From Strigamia acuminata (lineage: Eukaryota; Arthropoda; Chilopoda; Geophilomorpha; Linotaeniidae), in NCBI GenBank assembly GCA_949358305.1, contig OX442314.1:24299060-24363059 (forward strand): DNA of 64,000 nucleotides, in the 5' to 3' direction. How positions within the stretch are numbered: the first letter of the stretch is position 1; each line of letters opens with the position of its first letter. The notes under the pieces are model-generated. The model searched no databases, had not been told where the DNA came from, and saw nothing but the letters and a program-made list of their open reading frames with translations. Below are positions 12,095 to 25,100 of this stretch, one piece after another. The translations under genes and the position numbers were made by a program.

Positions 12095-15000
12095 ATGGCT
12101 GCTGGTGGAGACACGATGCACTCGAGTTACCAATCGCCTCTTTGTTCACGTTACGCGAGTCAAGAAATGAGATACAACTTCAGCGATGATAAAAAATTCT
12201 CCACGTGGCGTCTACTCTGGGTGTATTTGGCGAAAGCCGAACAGGTAAATCCAACTTAAACTAATAAAAAAAAAACCAATCATCGCTCGGCTAACGTGTC
12301 AGATGCCACAGTGCAAGTGGCGTCACCGGGTGCCATAATTAACAACTAAATCATTAATGGCAGATGTAGACATTTTTAAAAGAAAAAAGGAAAAAAAACG
12401 AGAAAATCGACGATTTAATCAAAATTTAATCGAAAAAATGCCCGAAAATTTTAAAACCATAATTAGCAAGTTTCGATCGACGAACAAATCACAATTATGA
12501 AGACACGTAAGTAAAGCAAAGGCTAGAAAAGCGTCGACACTTCTCATTAGTTGTGCTCTAATTCATTAATTAATTTGCACGAACTGGCCAACGGAGCGAT
12601 TAAATAAATGGATGTGACAGCACAAAGTGGCGACACAGCTTTTCCATTAAAATCTTGCTGTTTATTTCGCAGGTCTTTTGACAGGTGGCGCTACTTATTA
12701 ATTTTCTGCTTAATAATTATTAATTAGCGCGCCGTGCTCCGATTGGCCGACGATGTAATCAAAAACGAACGCGTAATTATCATCGGCGCGCATCTCTCTT
12801 CGAGTGTGCGAATTTATAATTTTTATTTTTTTTTTACAAAATTCAAAATTCAATTTCACTTTTTCGCCACGCACTCATTAGCGCGAGTCAAATCGCACTT
12901 TTCCGTCTGTCGCATTCGAACAAAGACACGAATTTCGCCCTTTTGCTTATCGCATTCGACCCCGGTCACTAGGCCCTCATCCGGCCGCCTCCTGTGCGAG
13001 GAATGTTAACTCTAATTGTTGCCACCACGGGGAACCTTCTCTCTGCTCTTAATCATCCTTCGGATGGGCAGGATGATGCCTCTCTTCTCTCACTTCCAAC
13101 ACACCTATTGCGCGCTCCGTTTGAGGACCACCTCTGGTTTAACAGCTACAAATTTTTACTTTACTGGCAAAGCCTCGAATCAATGGCGGCCGATGGTGAT
13201 TGCGCGAGATCAGAGGTCGCATCGCAGGAAATGATCAAACTTTTGTCTATATTAAAAGAAAAATAAAATCTGCTTTAAATTCCCTAAAATGCATTTTTAT
13301 GGGAAATAAATTCACTTTGAGCTGGAAAAAAATGGATTTTCATGCAAAGCAATGCAATTTCCGGTGAAGTAATGCATTTTTAAGTGATAATAATGCATTT
13401 TCAAGTGAAATAATGCATTTTCAAGTGAAATAATGCATTTTCAAGTGAAATAATGCATTTTCAAGTAAAATAATACATTTTTATGTATAAAAAAATGCAT
13501 TTTCCAGCAAAATAATACATATTTATGGATAAAAAAATGAATTTTCAAGTAAAATAATGCATCTTTAAGTAAAATAATGCATCTTTAAGTAAAATAATGC
13601 ATTTTTAAGTTTAAAAAAATGCATTTCAGTCACATTTCCAGACAAAAAAAATACATTTTTGTACAAAACATGGATTTATATCTGGCAAAAATGCACTTTG
13701 TATGGTATAGGGGGTCTTTTGGTATCAGGGGGGCCGGAGCATTTGCCCCCCTTTGGCTGTGTTTTAGTTAGCAGGAGTCGTCGAAGAGAAATAAATTCGC
13801 TGAATTTAAAAAAAAAAAAATTTATCTTGTTTCTACATGTGATTAAGCACATATCATGTGTTTTATTTGCTTTTTATCCGAAAAAAATGTAGTCATTTTG
13901 TGTTATTCGGTTGTTGTTTAGTGTATTAAGTTGTTGGTCGTGAAGGCGAATGTTAGGTCTTAATTAAAAACACCTGTCTGGGCGCCCTTCGGGGGGGCGC
14001 GAGAATTATGAGCGAGACCCGTCTGTGCAGCTCGCTTTTAATTTACTGCCACGAAGGTGTTAAGAAATATATCACGTGAAAAATATTGAATTGAGATTCA
14101 CGAGCGCACGCCAAACACCTCCTTCATCTTGTCACACGTTAAAATACAACTCGTTATTCAATCACGACCGAATCATTCCGTCCAGATTACAATTGGACTT
14201 GCGCAATTTGTGTTTGCTTCGATATTAAAAAATGAAAAATAAAATAATTTTTTTTTTTTAAATTTGGTGTGTTAATGTGTTGTTTTTGGGTATATAACAA
14301 CAACGCACCTGGTCGCGGCCGGCGGTGGGAGCGGCAATAAGATTTACCGTCTTTTGGAGGCTGTTTTGGGGTTAGGCCCTTTTGTAGGTGGAAAATGAAG
14401 TGTGAAGCAAAGTGTAAAGGTGATCGTACGTCATTTGCACCGAGGCAACTCACGACTTCATACACACGGTCCAATCAAAACGACATGATTAAACGGTTAA
14501 AAACGAGCGGGCAAAAGGAGGAACCTTATTTTTCTCATCTCAATTAATCAGTTTATGGTGGCAGTTAACGTCTGCTTCGTCCTTCTCGTGCCGTCTTTGG
14601 CATTTCTACTCTTTTTTCGATCGCCGACATTTTTATATCATTTTATTTATTCTTATTTGCACGGCATAAAAAAAAATTAAAAAAATTGTATTTCTTGCTG
14701 ATTTTTGTTGTTTTTGGTGTAGGAATTAGGCTTAAGTATTACGAATGAGCAAGTGACGCAAATGGAGGAAAACGTTTACAACATTGACTACCGTATGGCC
14801 GACGAGAAGGAAAGGGAGACTCGACACGACGTCATGGCCCATATTCAAACTTTTGCTGCGTGCTGTCCTTTGGCCGCACCGATCATTCATTTGGGAGTAA
14901 CGTCAGCTTACGTCGGGGATAACACGGTATTTTGAATTATTTTCGTTGCGTTAACTTAACCTGTCCCTAGGCTGCCCTGGATAAGACCAAAAGTTTAGAA

Positions 15001-18000
15001 TGTGCGGTAGGTTTCGGTGTTTCCCCGCAAATCGAGGGACTACCACAAAAGTAGGGGTCCACCACTAGAGTGCAGCAGTGCACGTCTTGTTTAGCCACAA
15101 CAATGTGGGCAAGCACATTTCCTTAATTGAGTGTCAAAGTTTTTCGTTTCTATTTATTTTCGTTGAGTTAGTATGAGAGTAAAACCATAACTGGTTATGT
15201 CGGTCATTGTGTGGGACTTCCTTGAAATAAGTCGTACCATATTTCAAAGATCAGTTGCAGTGAAGTATTGGTTGTGAGGCATTGACCTGTTTTTGTACAA
15301 TTCAGTTAATGTGGCCTACTTTTGTTTTGGTATGGTTAAACATGACTGTCATTATCATCAACAACTACAAGAAATGGAAAATTTCAAACCATTCTTGCAT
15401 TAAATTACGGAGTAACGTTTTTTGTCAACTGTTTCGCCACAATTAATCAAAACTGCCATTTTTGTCAGCAATTACAATTTCGGTTTTTTGTTAGTTACAT
15501 TTGTTTAATGGAACAAACGAAGTCTGAAAGTCACGAACGAAGCGTACGTTCATCTTTCGTGAGGTTAAATACGGAAACAATACCGTACTTTTGTAAAAAT
15601 ACGGTATTCTTGGTGTCTCAGCCGCGGCTACTATTCGAAGGCGGCTCTTAATTGGTAAAATACGAGAGATGTTTTTGTTTTTCTTTGTAAAAAATGCAAC
15701 GAATGAATGTACGTAACCTTATAATCTAATTTAAAGCGGCTCGTGTAAAGCAGTTTTATTATTAATATTATTAATAAAAATAAATAGTTGAATTTTAATG
15801 GTTATTAGAAGGTCGGAGGTCGCGCTTTGATTCGCGCTTTTGGCACATTCAACTGCAGTAATTAATGAATGCGAAATAATAAATTAAAGAGCACGTTTAA
15901 TTAAACTAAATGAATTATTTGACAGGATTTGATACTGATGAAAGACGGCTTCGACATTCTGCTGCCTAAGGTAAGTTTAACCCGTACAGGTTCGTGGGTA
16001 GGGGCCGCGAGGGTGTGGAAAAGTTTTTAGTTTTCGACTTTTCTTGAAAAGTTGCTTCTAATCAACTTGCATTTTAAATCCGACACGTTCATCTGGCGCA
16101 TGTTAATGGACATTTTTATAATTCATGGTCAGCCAACAACTATTGCGGCATAAAACCTACTTTTTAACTCGTCTTTTTTAAAATCACTATTTTAAATATG
16201 CATAAGCCCTCCCCAAATGATAACGGTGCAAAGCAATAAAAACGAATGCAAAGAATCTTTTTTCTACCTTGCGGCCCCAACTTTGCTCATTTTTCCTTTT
16301 CTAAGTATTGTCATTAGAATTTTTTTGAATAATTTCTGGGCTTAGGCGTTTTTGGGTAATTAAAAGTAATAAAAACGGAGCAGTTCTCGTCCAAGCAACA
16401 TCGTTTTGATATTACGGTACATCAAAATATTATAAACGTAGGCCTAATTTTATTTTATTTTATTTTATTTTTTATATTGAAAAGGATTTAAAATTTTGAA
16501 ATTTTTTTTTTTTTTTTTTGGGGGGGGGGGGGGGGGTCTTGGGCTACTTCTAGTGAATTTAAACGTTGTATTTTGAGCACTGTCATGTTGTGTAATTTAT
16601 GGTAGGGCGATCTGACTTTTGTACTTCTCCTACTGGTCTTAAGTCGAAATGGAAATGAATTAATAGATAGAAGTTGAAGAATACGCGACACTGTTCACGT
16701 ATTTTGTTGTTTAGGAATAAATTGTGTATTGTAATGGATTTGTTTGCGTATAAAAAGTTGTGAATGTTGTTTGCATGCGAAAACAATTTACAAATGTGCG
16801 TATTACAGCCAAAAAAAGGAGGATATTTCCTTCAGTAAAATGCGAACCGATGCAGTTTCTAAATGATGAAATGTATATTCAAAAACAAAAAAATTCAATT
16901 TCAGAAACAAAAAATTCATTTTTTCAGAAAAAGAAAATGCAATTTCACAAATAGAAAATGCAAATATGTGTTGTTTTTATTGTATTTGAGTGCATTATGC
17001 ATTAGTTCACAGCAAACAGTAATTATTTGAACATTTTAACGACTTTTATACTCGTGTGTGCATTTTTGTGATATGGGAGATACATTTTATTGAAGAAAAA
17101 ATGCATTTTATCGAAAAAATAATGCATTTTATAGAAGGAAAAATGCCTTTTATTGCAAGAAAAGTGCATTTTGCCATTTTATTGCAAGAAAAGTGCATTT
17201 TATTGCAAAGAAATGCATTTTTAAATTTCTAAAATGCATTTTTAAATTTCTAAAATGCATTTTTAAATGTCTAAAATGCATTTTTAAATGTCTAAAATGC
17301 GTTTTTAAATTTTAAGAATGCATTTTTAAATGTCTAAAATGCATTTTTTAAATATGGAGAATACAATTGATGCAGAGAAATGTACATTTTATCAATTGTT
17401 GCAGCTGTAAAGAGTTTGCAAGTTAATCGAACCATTAATAAACAGTCAAAGATGTTGCGGTTGCAACTGCAACAAGGTGAGCCCTTCCACTCGACTCTAT
17501 GGAGTTGCAAACCGCATATTTATATTTATATAACAATAAAAATTGGCTCAAAGTGGTTTGAAAACAAGGTGGGTGTACAGGGTTAAAACCAGTGTCGTTA
17601 TGATAATAAAAAAGGAGAAACAAGTGTACGCTTTGCGCGTTGAAATGCGCCATTTAAGATGGAATTGCACGCCCCCCCGAGGCGGACGGTGCAAATCTGA
17701 GCGAAAATTAGCACCTGCAAATTTCATCGCGTGTCGAGCAATAAAATGCAGCAAGCAAGATGGAAAAAGGTGCGAATTAAAGTAAATTATTCATAGAGTT
17801 GGAAGCGGGCAAACAGTACAGTGACTGGCAGCGAAGGTTGTCATGGAGACGGTAACGAGGGTAAATGGCGACGGATTTAACTTGTCATGAGCTTGTATGA
17901 CAGAAAAGGAGTCGGACTTGTAATTTGAAAATTAATCGCAATAAAAGACAAGCTTCGAATTAAACAAGTTTTCCGTGCCTATAAAACTCCACTCGTCAGT

Positions 18001-21000
18001 GTGACAGTGGAGGGAGCTCCCTTGACACAAGTAATGGAAAATTACGACCAAATGCCTCTTGCCTTTTTTTTCCCTTTCTTTTTTATTCTTGGAATCGCGG
18101 AATAATTTCCGAGCTTGGGCATTAACCACAATAAAATGCAATGGAATAAGGGTTGTAATTGCACTTTTCTCTTCCACCGCTGCAAAAAGTTCGTAATTAC
18201 CTTTTTGAAAGACCCTTTTTGAATTTTTTCTGTCATTCTTTGGTTCCGGAATTGTAAACGAACCCTTCTTTCATCATTACGGTATATTTTTTTATTTTAT
18301 GTATTTTCTTAAAAATTAAATTTATTTACGTATGCAGTTTGCTAATCTTCTGAGCAATTTAATTTAAGTTTAATACAAAAGTAGGAGTTTGACGACTACT
18401 TTGTCCTTTTTTCATAATTATTTTGATAATATTGTTAGAATTCACCACGAAGATGACCGGTAAACAAGACAGAAAACTCGCATTGTATTTCTCATTCACC
18501 AAAGTGATATACAAAGTCATAACATTTGCCATTTGTGTTTTATTTAACAATTTATCCAGTCTTCTAGTGCTCACTCGACGACTAATTAGTATTAAATTTT
18601 CATGGTGGATTCTGACAATGTTGTCAACATACGTATTTTACGCATGGCAGGTAATCTTCATAGCTGCATTCAAAAAGTCATTTAGACTAAACGAGTGCTT
18701 GTCTGAGGGCCGTCTCTGTTTTAAATTGTTCTCAAACATCTAAACTGAATATTCGGAACTTCAGTGGACGGCTGAGACGACAATACTGAAGTAAAATCAA
18801 ATATATTTCATTTGCAGGTTGCAAGTTGCATACATCGTTTAAAGAGCTTCGCCCTTCAGAACAAAAATGTGGCTACGTTAGGTTTTACTCATTTACAGTA
18901 AGTGGTGCGTGAAAAAACAATATCTCGAAGTAATGTGCTATTTTGATAACTACAGACCAGCTCAGTTGACAACAGTAGGTAAACGAGCTTGTCTTTGGAT
19001 TCAAGATCTACTGATGGATTTGAAGAGCATTGAACGAACCAGAGACTCCCTTCCTTTTCGAGGCGTTAAAGGCACCACTGGAACTCAGGCCAGTTTTTTG
19101 CAACTTTTTAATGGAGACCACGAAAAGGTAAGTTCGTTTAAACGCACGTTCAAAAAAAACAACAAAACTCGTTTAACTGTTTTAGCACTTTTGTCTCGAC
19201 ATATATATATTTTTTAAATTTTTTTATTTTGTTTAAAATAAAGGGATAAAAAATAGAAGTTAGGAAAGGTGACATGTAATTAAAGTGAAAGGTCGTCACC
19301 TCGATGCTTGTTGCATGGAGACGAGTGCGTTAATTGAAGCTTCTTTTAAAAGTGTCGACGTGATGAGTTCTTAACATGCAAAACGTCTCTAGCATTGCGA
19401 GTTTAGCAATTAGAGGCGATGTTAATGACAGCTTTCTAAAGGCAGATCATTTTGAAGGCACGCGTTGCACCAAAACGAAGAGATTAGCAAAAGTAGCGTG
19501 CATTAGCGAATGACGGTGCAACGTTAATCTTCATTTGTGCCTCAATTTGATTTGAATCATAAAATGAATTATATTTTAATAGATAATGATGGCGTTTTGG
19601 CAGAGCCCCACATTTAAATAATTGCTCCAAACTTGTTAGTGGATTAACCATCAATGTGCTTTCTTCTTCTTCTATTCTGCATTTCAGATAAAAATGTATT
19701 TGTGTGTGTGTATGGAGGAAAAAAAATCGTTAATTGCTTCATTTCTTCGTTCATGTCATTGATAAAAATTAATGGCCGACAATTTCTTTTTTTAAGGTGA
19801 AAAGTTTGGATCGCAAAGTGGCAGAAATGGCTGGATTTGAAAAGTGAGTTTTTGTTTTGTTGTGCGATGTGATAAAACGTGATAAAATAACTTACCGTAC
19901 TTATATTGGAGATTAAAATAAAATAATTTTCAATTGTTTTATGTATCTCCCGACCAATGGGAGTATTTCAAGTACTTTTCGGAATAGAGTTTAGGTGTAT
20001 TAATTGTTTGTATTTTTTTTCTTTTCTTTTTAAAGTTTGTTGATGATTTGTGGGCAAACTTACTCACGTAAAATCGATATCGAGTGCGTTTACGTTTTGT
20101 CGAGTCTAGGAGCAACAGTGCACAAAGTAAGACGAAAGTTTTGATGATCGCTGGGCGGTTAACTACATCTTCCGTTTAGATTTAATCTAATTGCGAGTAA
20201 AAAGTAAAAGGGGCCATGTGATTATTCCTTTGGCGCATTTGCCTCGGTATTTATTCCAATAAAAGCCAAATGCCAGATTAATAGAGATGGGATTTGACTC
20301 GGCACCTCTTTTCTCTTTCTCTCGGTGATGAGGTTGAGGAATCCGTTCGGCTAATTGCGTGTGCCACACTCGCAATTTGCATTAAGTGCGTTTTCCTACA
20401 TGACGTACTGCATGCGTGGGACTCATTAGGAGGGAAACTCGATTGCAGCCAACTATTATTATTCCTTAACTGGGCCTTCGTCCTCCATCACCAACAACCA
20501 ACCCTAACATTAAGAAAAACTTTTCATTTTTTAAACTCTTTATTGCACTTGCCTTTCTTTTCTAATGAAAGCATTTATTTCTATTCATTCATTCATTCAT
20601 TTTTATTTTTATTTTTATTTTTTAAGATGTGTACTGATATTCGATTATTGGCGAGTATGAAGGAAGTTGAGGAGCCGTTCGAAGACTCGCAAATAGGTAA
20701 ATAAATACATTTAACGATCTTTTAATTATTTCATTAAACGGTCGTTTGAAATGCGGGATAATTGATAGGTTCAAGTGCCATGCCTTATAAAAGAAACCCA
20801 ATGCGGAGTGAACGATGTTGCTCGTTGGCCCGGCATCTTATGACTTTGTTGTCGTCGCCAATGCATACATTGTCAGTGCAATGGATGGAAAGGACATTGG
20901 ACGACAGTGCCAACAGGTAAACATTAAAAAATACACACACTAGTTTGCATTAAATATTGATGAATTCATGATTTTGTGCTCTATTTGGACAATGAACTCA

Positions 21001-22036
21001 TGATTTTTGCACTAGTTGTCAATTAATTCATGATTTTTGCACAAGTTTTGCACAATTTATCAATGAATTCACGATTTTTGCATAAGGTTTGCACTATTTG
21101 TCAATAAATTCATGTTTTTGTGAATGAATTCATGATTTTTGCACAAGTTTTGCACAATTTATCAATGAATTCATGATTTTTGCATAAGGTTTGCACTATT
21201 TGTCAATAAATTCATGTTTTTTTGCACAATTTGTGAATGAATTCATGATTTTTGCATTATTTGTCAATGAATTCATGATTTTTGCATTATTTGTCAATGA
21301 ATTCATGATTTTTGCACTCGTTTTACATTATTTAAGAATGAATTCATGATTTTTGCACTCGTTTTACATTATTTAAGAATGAATTCATGATTTTTACAGA
21401 CGAATTACCATAGCCGAGGCGTTTTTAACAGCTGATGCCATTCTTAACACGCTGCAGAATGTTTGTGAGGGGCTTGTTGTGTATCCAAAAGTAATGAAAT
21501 ATAATTAAATTCAAACACAGTGTGCATCAGATCTGCTAAACGGTTTCGTTTGATAGGTAATCCAACGTAATATCAATCAAGAATTACCGTTTATGGTCAC
21601 AGAGAATATTATAATGGCTGTGGTGAAAACTGGAGGGAACAGACAGGTAAATAAAACTATACTTGCAATTGTAAAATTAAAAATCAAATCATCAACTTTT
21701 TCTGTCACTTAAAGGAATGCCACGAAAAAATACGTGTATTATCGCATCAAGCAGCGAAACAGGTCAAGGAGAACGGACTCGACAACGACTTAATAGAAAG
21801 AATTCGAAATGATCAATATTTCTCAAAAATTCACGACCAACTGAGCCAATTGCTCGAACCCCTCTCGTTCGTTGGTCGTGCACCGCAACAGGTGAACAAA
21901 CAATTCAATCCATTCCAAACGCTTAACTTAACATATTTCGAACACACAGGTTTCAGAATTCATCGATCAAGACGTCATTCCTGCTCTTCAACCCTACACT
22001 GATAAACTACAAGACTTCGTCGTCTTAAGAGTTTGA
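12095..22036 (+). CDS. ADSL: Adenylosuccinate lyase, 13 exons
   Basis: Cytosolic homotetrameric lyase of the fumarase/aspartase superfamily. It cleaves SAICAR to AICAR plus fumarate, and adenylosuccinate to AMP plus fumarate, in de novo purine synthesis and the purine nucleotide cycle. Exons: 12095-12244, 14723-14926, 15926-15970, 18818-18897, 18956-19127, 19797-19843, 20036-20126, 20627-20696, 20769-20916, 21400-21490, 21557-21646, 21715-21891, 21950-22036. All junctions are GT-AG and phases agree, giving 483 aa (human about 484). Landmarks: RHDVMAH at 84-90, the catalytic-His block [11 protein letters not shown] from 153 (His158), and the superfamily signature [10 protein letters not shown] from 288, whose serine is the catalytic acid/base. 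The start is chosen because MAAGGD matches the N-terminus of animal ADSL and the context CAAAATGG is good. Introns 1, 3 and 9 are inflated by minisatellites. Exon joining was by eye; identity is very secure. Confidence 0.96.
12245..14722 (+). other. ADSL intron 1
   Basis: This 2.5-kb intron carries a TGCATTTT minisatellite (about 13280-13650), a G/C inverted repeat near 13728-13752 (six G, then a short spacer, then six C) and a second G/C-rich hairpin near 13979-13997. Open frames inside it (for example 12994-13266) show no family resemblance. I see no nested gene. Confidence 0.7.
13280..13650. repeat. TGCATTTT minisatellite in ADSL intron 1
   Basis: Imperfect tandem array of roughly 19-22-base units of the form AATAATGCATTTTCAAGTGA. 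Spacer letters vary, but the palindromic ATGCAT core is kept in most units. The best-preserved run is about 13370-13460. The core matches arrays near 3.4 kb and 17.2 kb, so this is one repeat style recurring at several loci. Confidence 0.85.
15447..15664 (+). mobile_element. Truncated copy of the TACCRTATTTT miniature element
   Basis: Inverted copy of the element at 561-819: the two align nearly base for base when one is reverse-complemented. The block running from the TGTCAGCAATTACAATTT segment to GGCGGCTCTTAATT is shared, including the central CCGTA...TACGG hairpin. The left terminal repeat is missing here (similarity starts near 15447) and the right end is degraded, so this is an older, non-mobile copy lying in ADSL intron 2 (14927-15925). 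Confidence 0.8.
16502..16536. repeat. T19-G16 homopolymer junction
   Basis: Nineteen T followed directly by sixteen G inside ADSL intron 3. Such a G run can fold into a quadruplex and is prone to length error in sequencing and assembly. A second G16 run lies at 26804-26819. Confidence 0.85.
16860..17350. repeat. TGCATTTT minisatellite in ADSL intron 3
   Basis: Two sub-blocks. At 16860-16970 there are loose A-rich units with AAATGCAATTT. At 17095-17350 there is a tidier array of about 20-22-base units of the form CTAAAATGCATTTTTAAATG, the best repeats lying at about 17215-17345. It shares the TGCATTTT core with the arrays near 3.4 kb and 13.4 kb. Confidence 0.85.
18453..18653 (+). other. Hydrophobic open frame nested in ADSL intron 3
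   Basis: An open reading frame starting at ATG 18453 runs for 67 codons. It is rich in Leu, Ile, Phe, Val and Trp with scattered Lys/Arg, and could form two membrane helices. It reaches GCATGGCAG followed by GTAATC, a plausible splice donor at 18654. I recognise no family. It sits directly before a segment resembling the terminal repeat of the GCATTCATAAAGTCAT element (18671-18700), so it may be transposon-borne or chance. The opposite strand is also open here, which lowers confidence that either is coding. Confidence 0.2.
20586..20622. repeat. TTCA and TTTTTA microsatellites
   Basis: A short ATTC repeat (about four units) is followed by TTTTTA repeats just upstream of the acceptor of ADSL exon 8, so it forms part of the polypyrimidine-like tract of that intron. 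Confidence 0.8.
20955..21395. repeat. GAATTCATGATTTTTGCA minisatellite in ADSL intron 9
   Basis: The intron between 20917 and 21399 is almost entirely an imperfect tandem array of units of about 30-45 bases built on AATGAATTCATGATTTTTGCA plus a variable CTAGTTTTGCACAATTTGTC segment. GAATTCATGA itself carries the palindrome GAATTC. The array runs to within a few bases of the exon 10 acceptor. It is a different unit from the TGCATTTT arrays. Confidence 0.85.
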
Positions 22037-22107
22037 AAAAACCTCCAAAACATCATTTTGCGATTTTTCAAATCATTTCCTTGTAATTTTCTCAATAGAA
22101 TTACATA

Positions 22108-22113
22108 AATAAA
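22108..22113 (+). terminator. ADSL poly(A) signal
   Basis: AATAAA, 72 bases past the ADSL stop codon and 21 bases before the antisense stop codon of the convergent peptidase gene. ADSL transcripts cleaved 10-30 bases beyond it would overlap that gene's 3' end. Confidence 0.7.
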
Positions 22114-22133
22114 TCGGACTAATCAATGAAAGT

Positions 22134-25100
22134 TTAATTCTTGAGATGATAATTTTTTAAGAGGGCATCGGGCGAAGGATCGCGGCCCCGAAACCGCCTA
22201 AACACCTCACTAGGATGGCATCCACCACCTAACGAGAGGTAGGTGTCGCGAAATCTGCAATTAAAGAAACAAATATAAATTTACAGCAACCATAGAGACA
22301 AACATTAAAATATCATCGCAAAATTCACCTAGCACCGACTTGAGCTAAGGTTTCACTACTTTGATTCGAAACAGCTTCCTCGAAAGCACTAAAAACATCG
22401 GCGGCGATCATTTTGGCCCAGGTGGAAGTGTACGTGGATGCCGGAGCATCGCTACACCACAGACTCTCCATGGAGCTCGGATGCGAGTCCTGATCGTCCA
22501 AAGGAAACGGCATAAACTCCGACCACACGCGTCTCGTTACATCCAACCAAAAACCAGTACTAAAATATAAATCAATCAATAAACAATGTATGGTGCAATG
22601 TCCACAATTTACCTAGAATACATGTGTAAATCGAGAGAACTAAAATAAAGATCACGAGTTAAGTCTAAGGCGGATAAATGACAACGTCCTGGCAAATAAA
22701 AATAATTTAAATTAATTAGAATCAAATATTAAACAATCTCTCGTCGTGTCCGACCTTTAAGGATGTTTTCAATAAGATGATCGGGTAGTGGGACATCTTC
22801 GTTGACTTTGCCGCTTACTAGTTTCAAAGTGGCGTCTGTCATGAGGATGTTGGACATGACACGTGGACACACGTCCACGACATCCCATTCGATATTCGTG
22901 AGACCAGACACTTCGGCGTATGGAACAGTGCTTAACAAATATTGTAAACAGTGGCCAAACTACGGTAAAAGTCAGTATAAATTAATTACAACTTATTTAA
23001 TTGGTGATTATTGATGATAACCTTTTGAAATATCAAATCGACTTCGTTGAGGGTGAGCAACGCTTGTTCGCCGGGTTTCGGAAGCGCGACGTTGAGTAAT
23101 AGAAAAACGACTGGATTTGTTTTAAAGCCTAGAAGAAATGTGTAAATGTTAAATACAAATAATAATTTACTCTCGTTTGGTTGATTTAAGACCTGGTAAT
23201 GATTCTAACCAAGCCGGAATAGCAAGTTTGTCTGGCGGACGTTGAAACAGATCCAAATAAAACGACCCTAAGGGTTTGCCGTCTGCAAAAAAAAAATCCA
23301 GTTTTCATTTACAATGTGCAAAAGTTAATGTTTACGCACCAGTTTTGTTGAAGACTTCGTAGTACGTCACTTTGTCATCCCACAATTCAACTTTAGATGT
23401 GGCATCCTAAAATTTTTTTTTTTAAATTAATTATTTTTAATTTTTTTTTTTACATATTTATTTATTCGCACTTTGATTACTACGCCAAACAAGCTTCTGC
23501 ACAGAATGAAAAGCCCGGAAAGAACCTTCGACAGTGGAAAATATTGGCGCAGATCGTCATCATTTAATCTAAATTTAAAAAAAAAAAATTTAAAATATTA
23601 AAATTTAATTTTTAAATTGTTATTTTGTAATCAAATTTGTTAAACCGACCCTAAAACCTCCTGTTTATAACGGTTCCTCCAATAAGCGATGTCCCATTCG
23701 GCTAATTTCCCATCAAATCCACTCGACACTGCAAATTCCTGCAGTTCCGTCAACTGTTGCTTCAGAGCCGGCTTCGTGTGTTTGAATAACCTGGAATATA
23801 ACCAACATTTAGAATATCGCCGAAATAATTTTTAATCTTCAACATAACTCACGTAGCGATCATTATCATTACATTCTTCACAGATCCGGCCATTTTTGTT
23901 TCCATCGACATTTGAGCGTAGTTCTCAAAACCCAATAAACGCGCCTCGTCGAGTCGATGCTGACGAATTTTCTCAATATTAAGACTCGTGTTCAGCACCG
24001 AGTCGCTCAACCCAGATGATCTTGTTACATAAGCAAACCAAACATTCCATCTGAATTCCCTACTGGGGCAATAAGTCATGAAGTTTTTGTAAACTTCCGG
24101 TTGCAAAGTCACCTGCCACGGCCCTTTTTTCGGTTTAGAACTGAAAAATAAACAAAATTTCCACAATAATTCCATTTAATATCGAATTTTTAAACTTTTT
24201 TTTCACCTATCCCTCGCCATTTTCGCCAAAACAGACTCGGGAATATTTTCCACCAATTTCCATTCATCGACAACGTGATAGAACCGTCGTGTCGACTCGC
24301 TCACTTTTTCACTGAACATTTTTTTCTGTTCCGCTAATTTGCTCAACAAGAAACTGAAATGATCTTGCTGCGACGAACTGAATTCGATGCCTTTCAAACG
24401 AGATTCGAGCAAATATTTGTTTATAACTCGGCGCTGCGCTTCATTCAAGTGTTTCCTGTCAGCATTCAATTCCTAAAGTTGTTCCCCAATTAATATTATT
24501 AATTTTTGCTTAGGACTTTATGCCACTTGCCCTAATGCAATGATATATAGGCAGATTGGTGAATCGCTGAACTCGCGCTTTCTGTAGTCTCGTGTGCAAC
24601 TGAAAATTAAATCATTTATTAAATTATTGAATTAATGCTATTAGATTTTAATTTAATTAACTGATTTATACGCTCTGGACACTTCTTCGTTGTTTTTGAG
24701 GAGATACATCAACTTGACTACGGTCCACGCGTGGTCAATTGGCGCCGACAGGGCGTCGAGAGGATCGAAAATCGCCGAAAATGAAGTCTGAACTGTTTTT
24801 ATATTTGCGTCTGCCACTAGGGGACGAAAAAATAATATTTTTATTTTCATTTAATTTTACGAAACTCACTTGTACCCTTCAATTTGTCGGTCATTTTCGC
24901 CAGAGAACACTCGTAGTCAATGACAAGTTTTCCAATGGCATTTATGCAGTGGTCAGTCGTGATTTTGTTAAACCGGGGATTCGAGTTGAATTGTAAAATT
25001 GGATTTGTTTCGGCCGTGTCGTCCGGTACTTGAGGGAGACTAAACCGCAATACAAATTTTATTTCGTTAATTATTTATGGTTTTATTAAAAACTTACAGG

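Noticed and set aside
12994-13266. 90-codon frame in ADSL intron 1
   Set aside because: No similarity, two overlapping frames equally open, lies in an intron next to a minisatellite.
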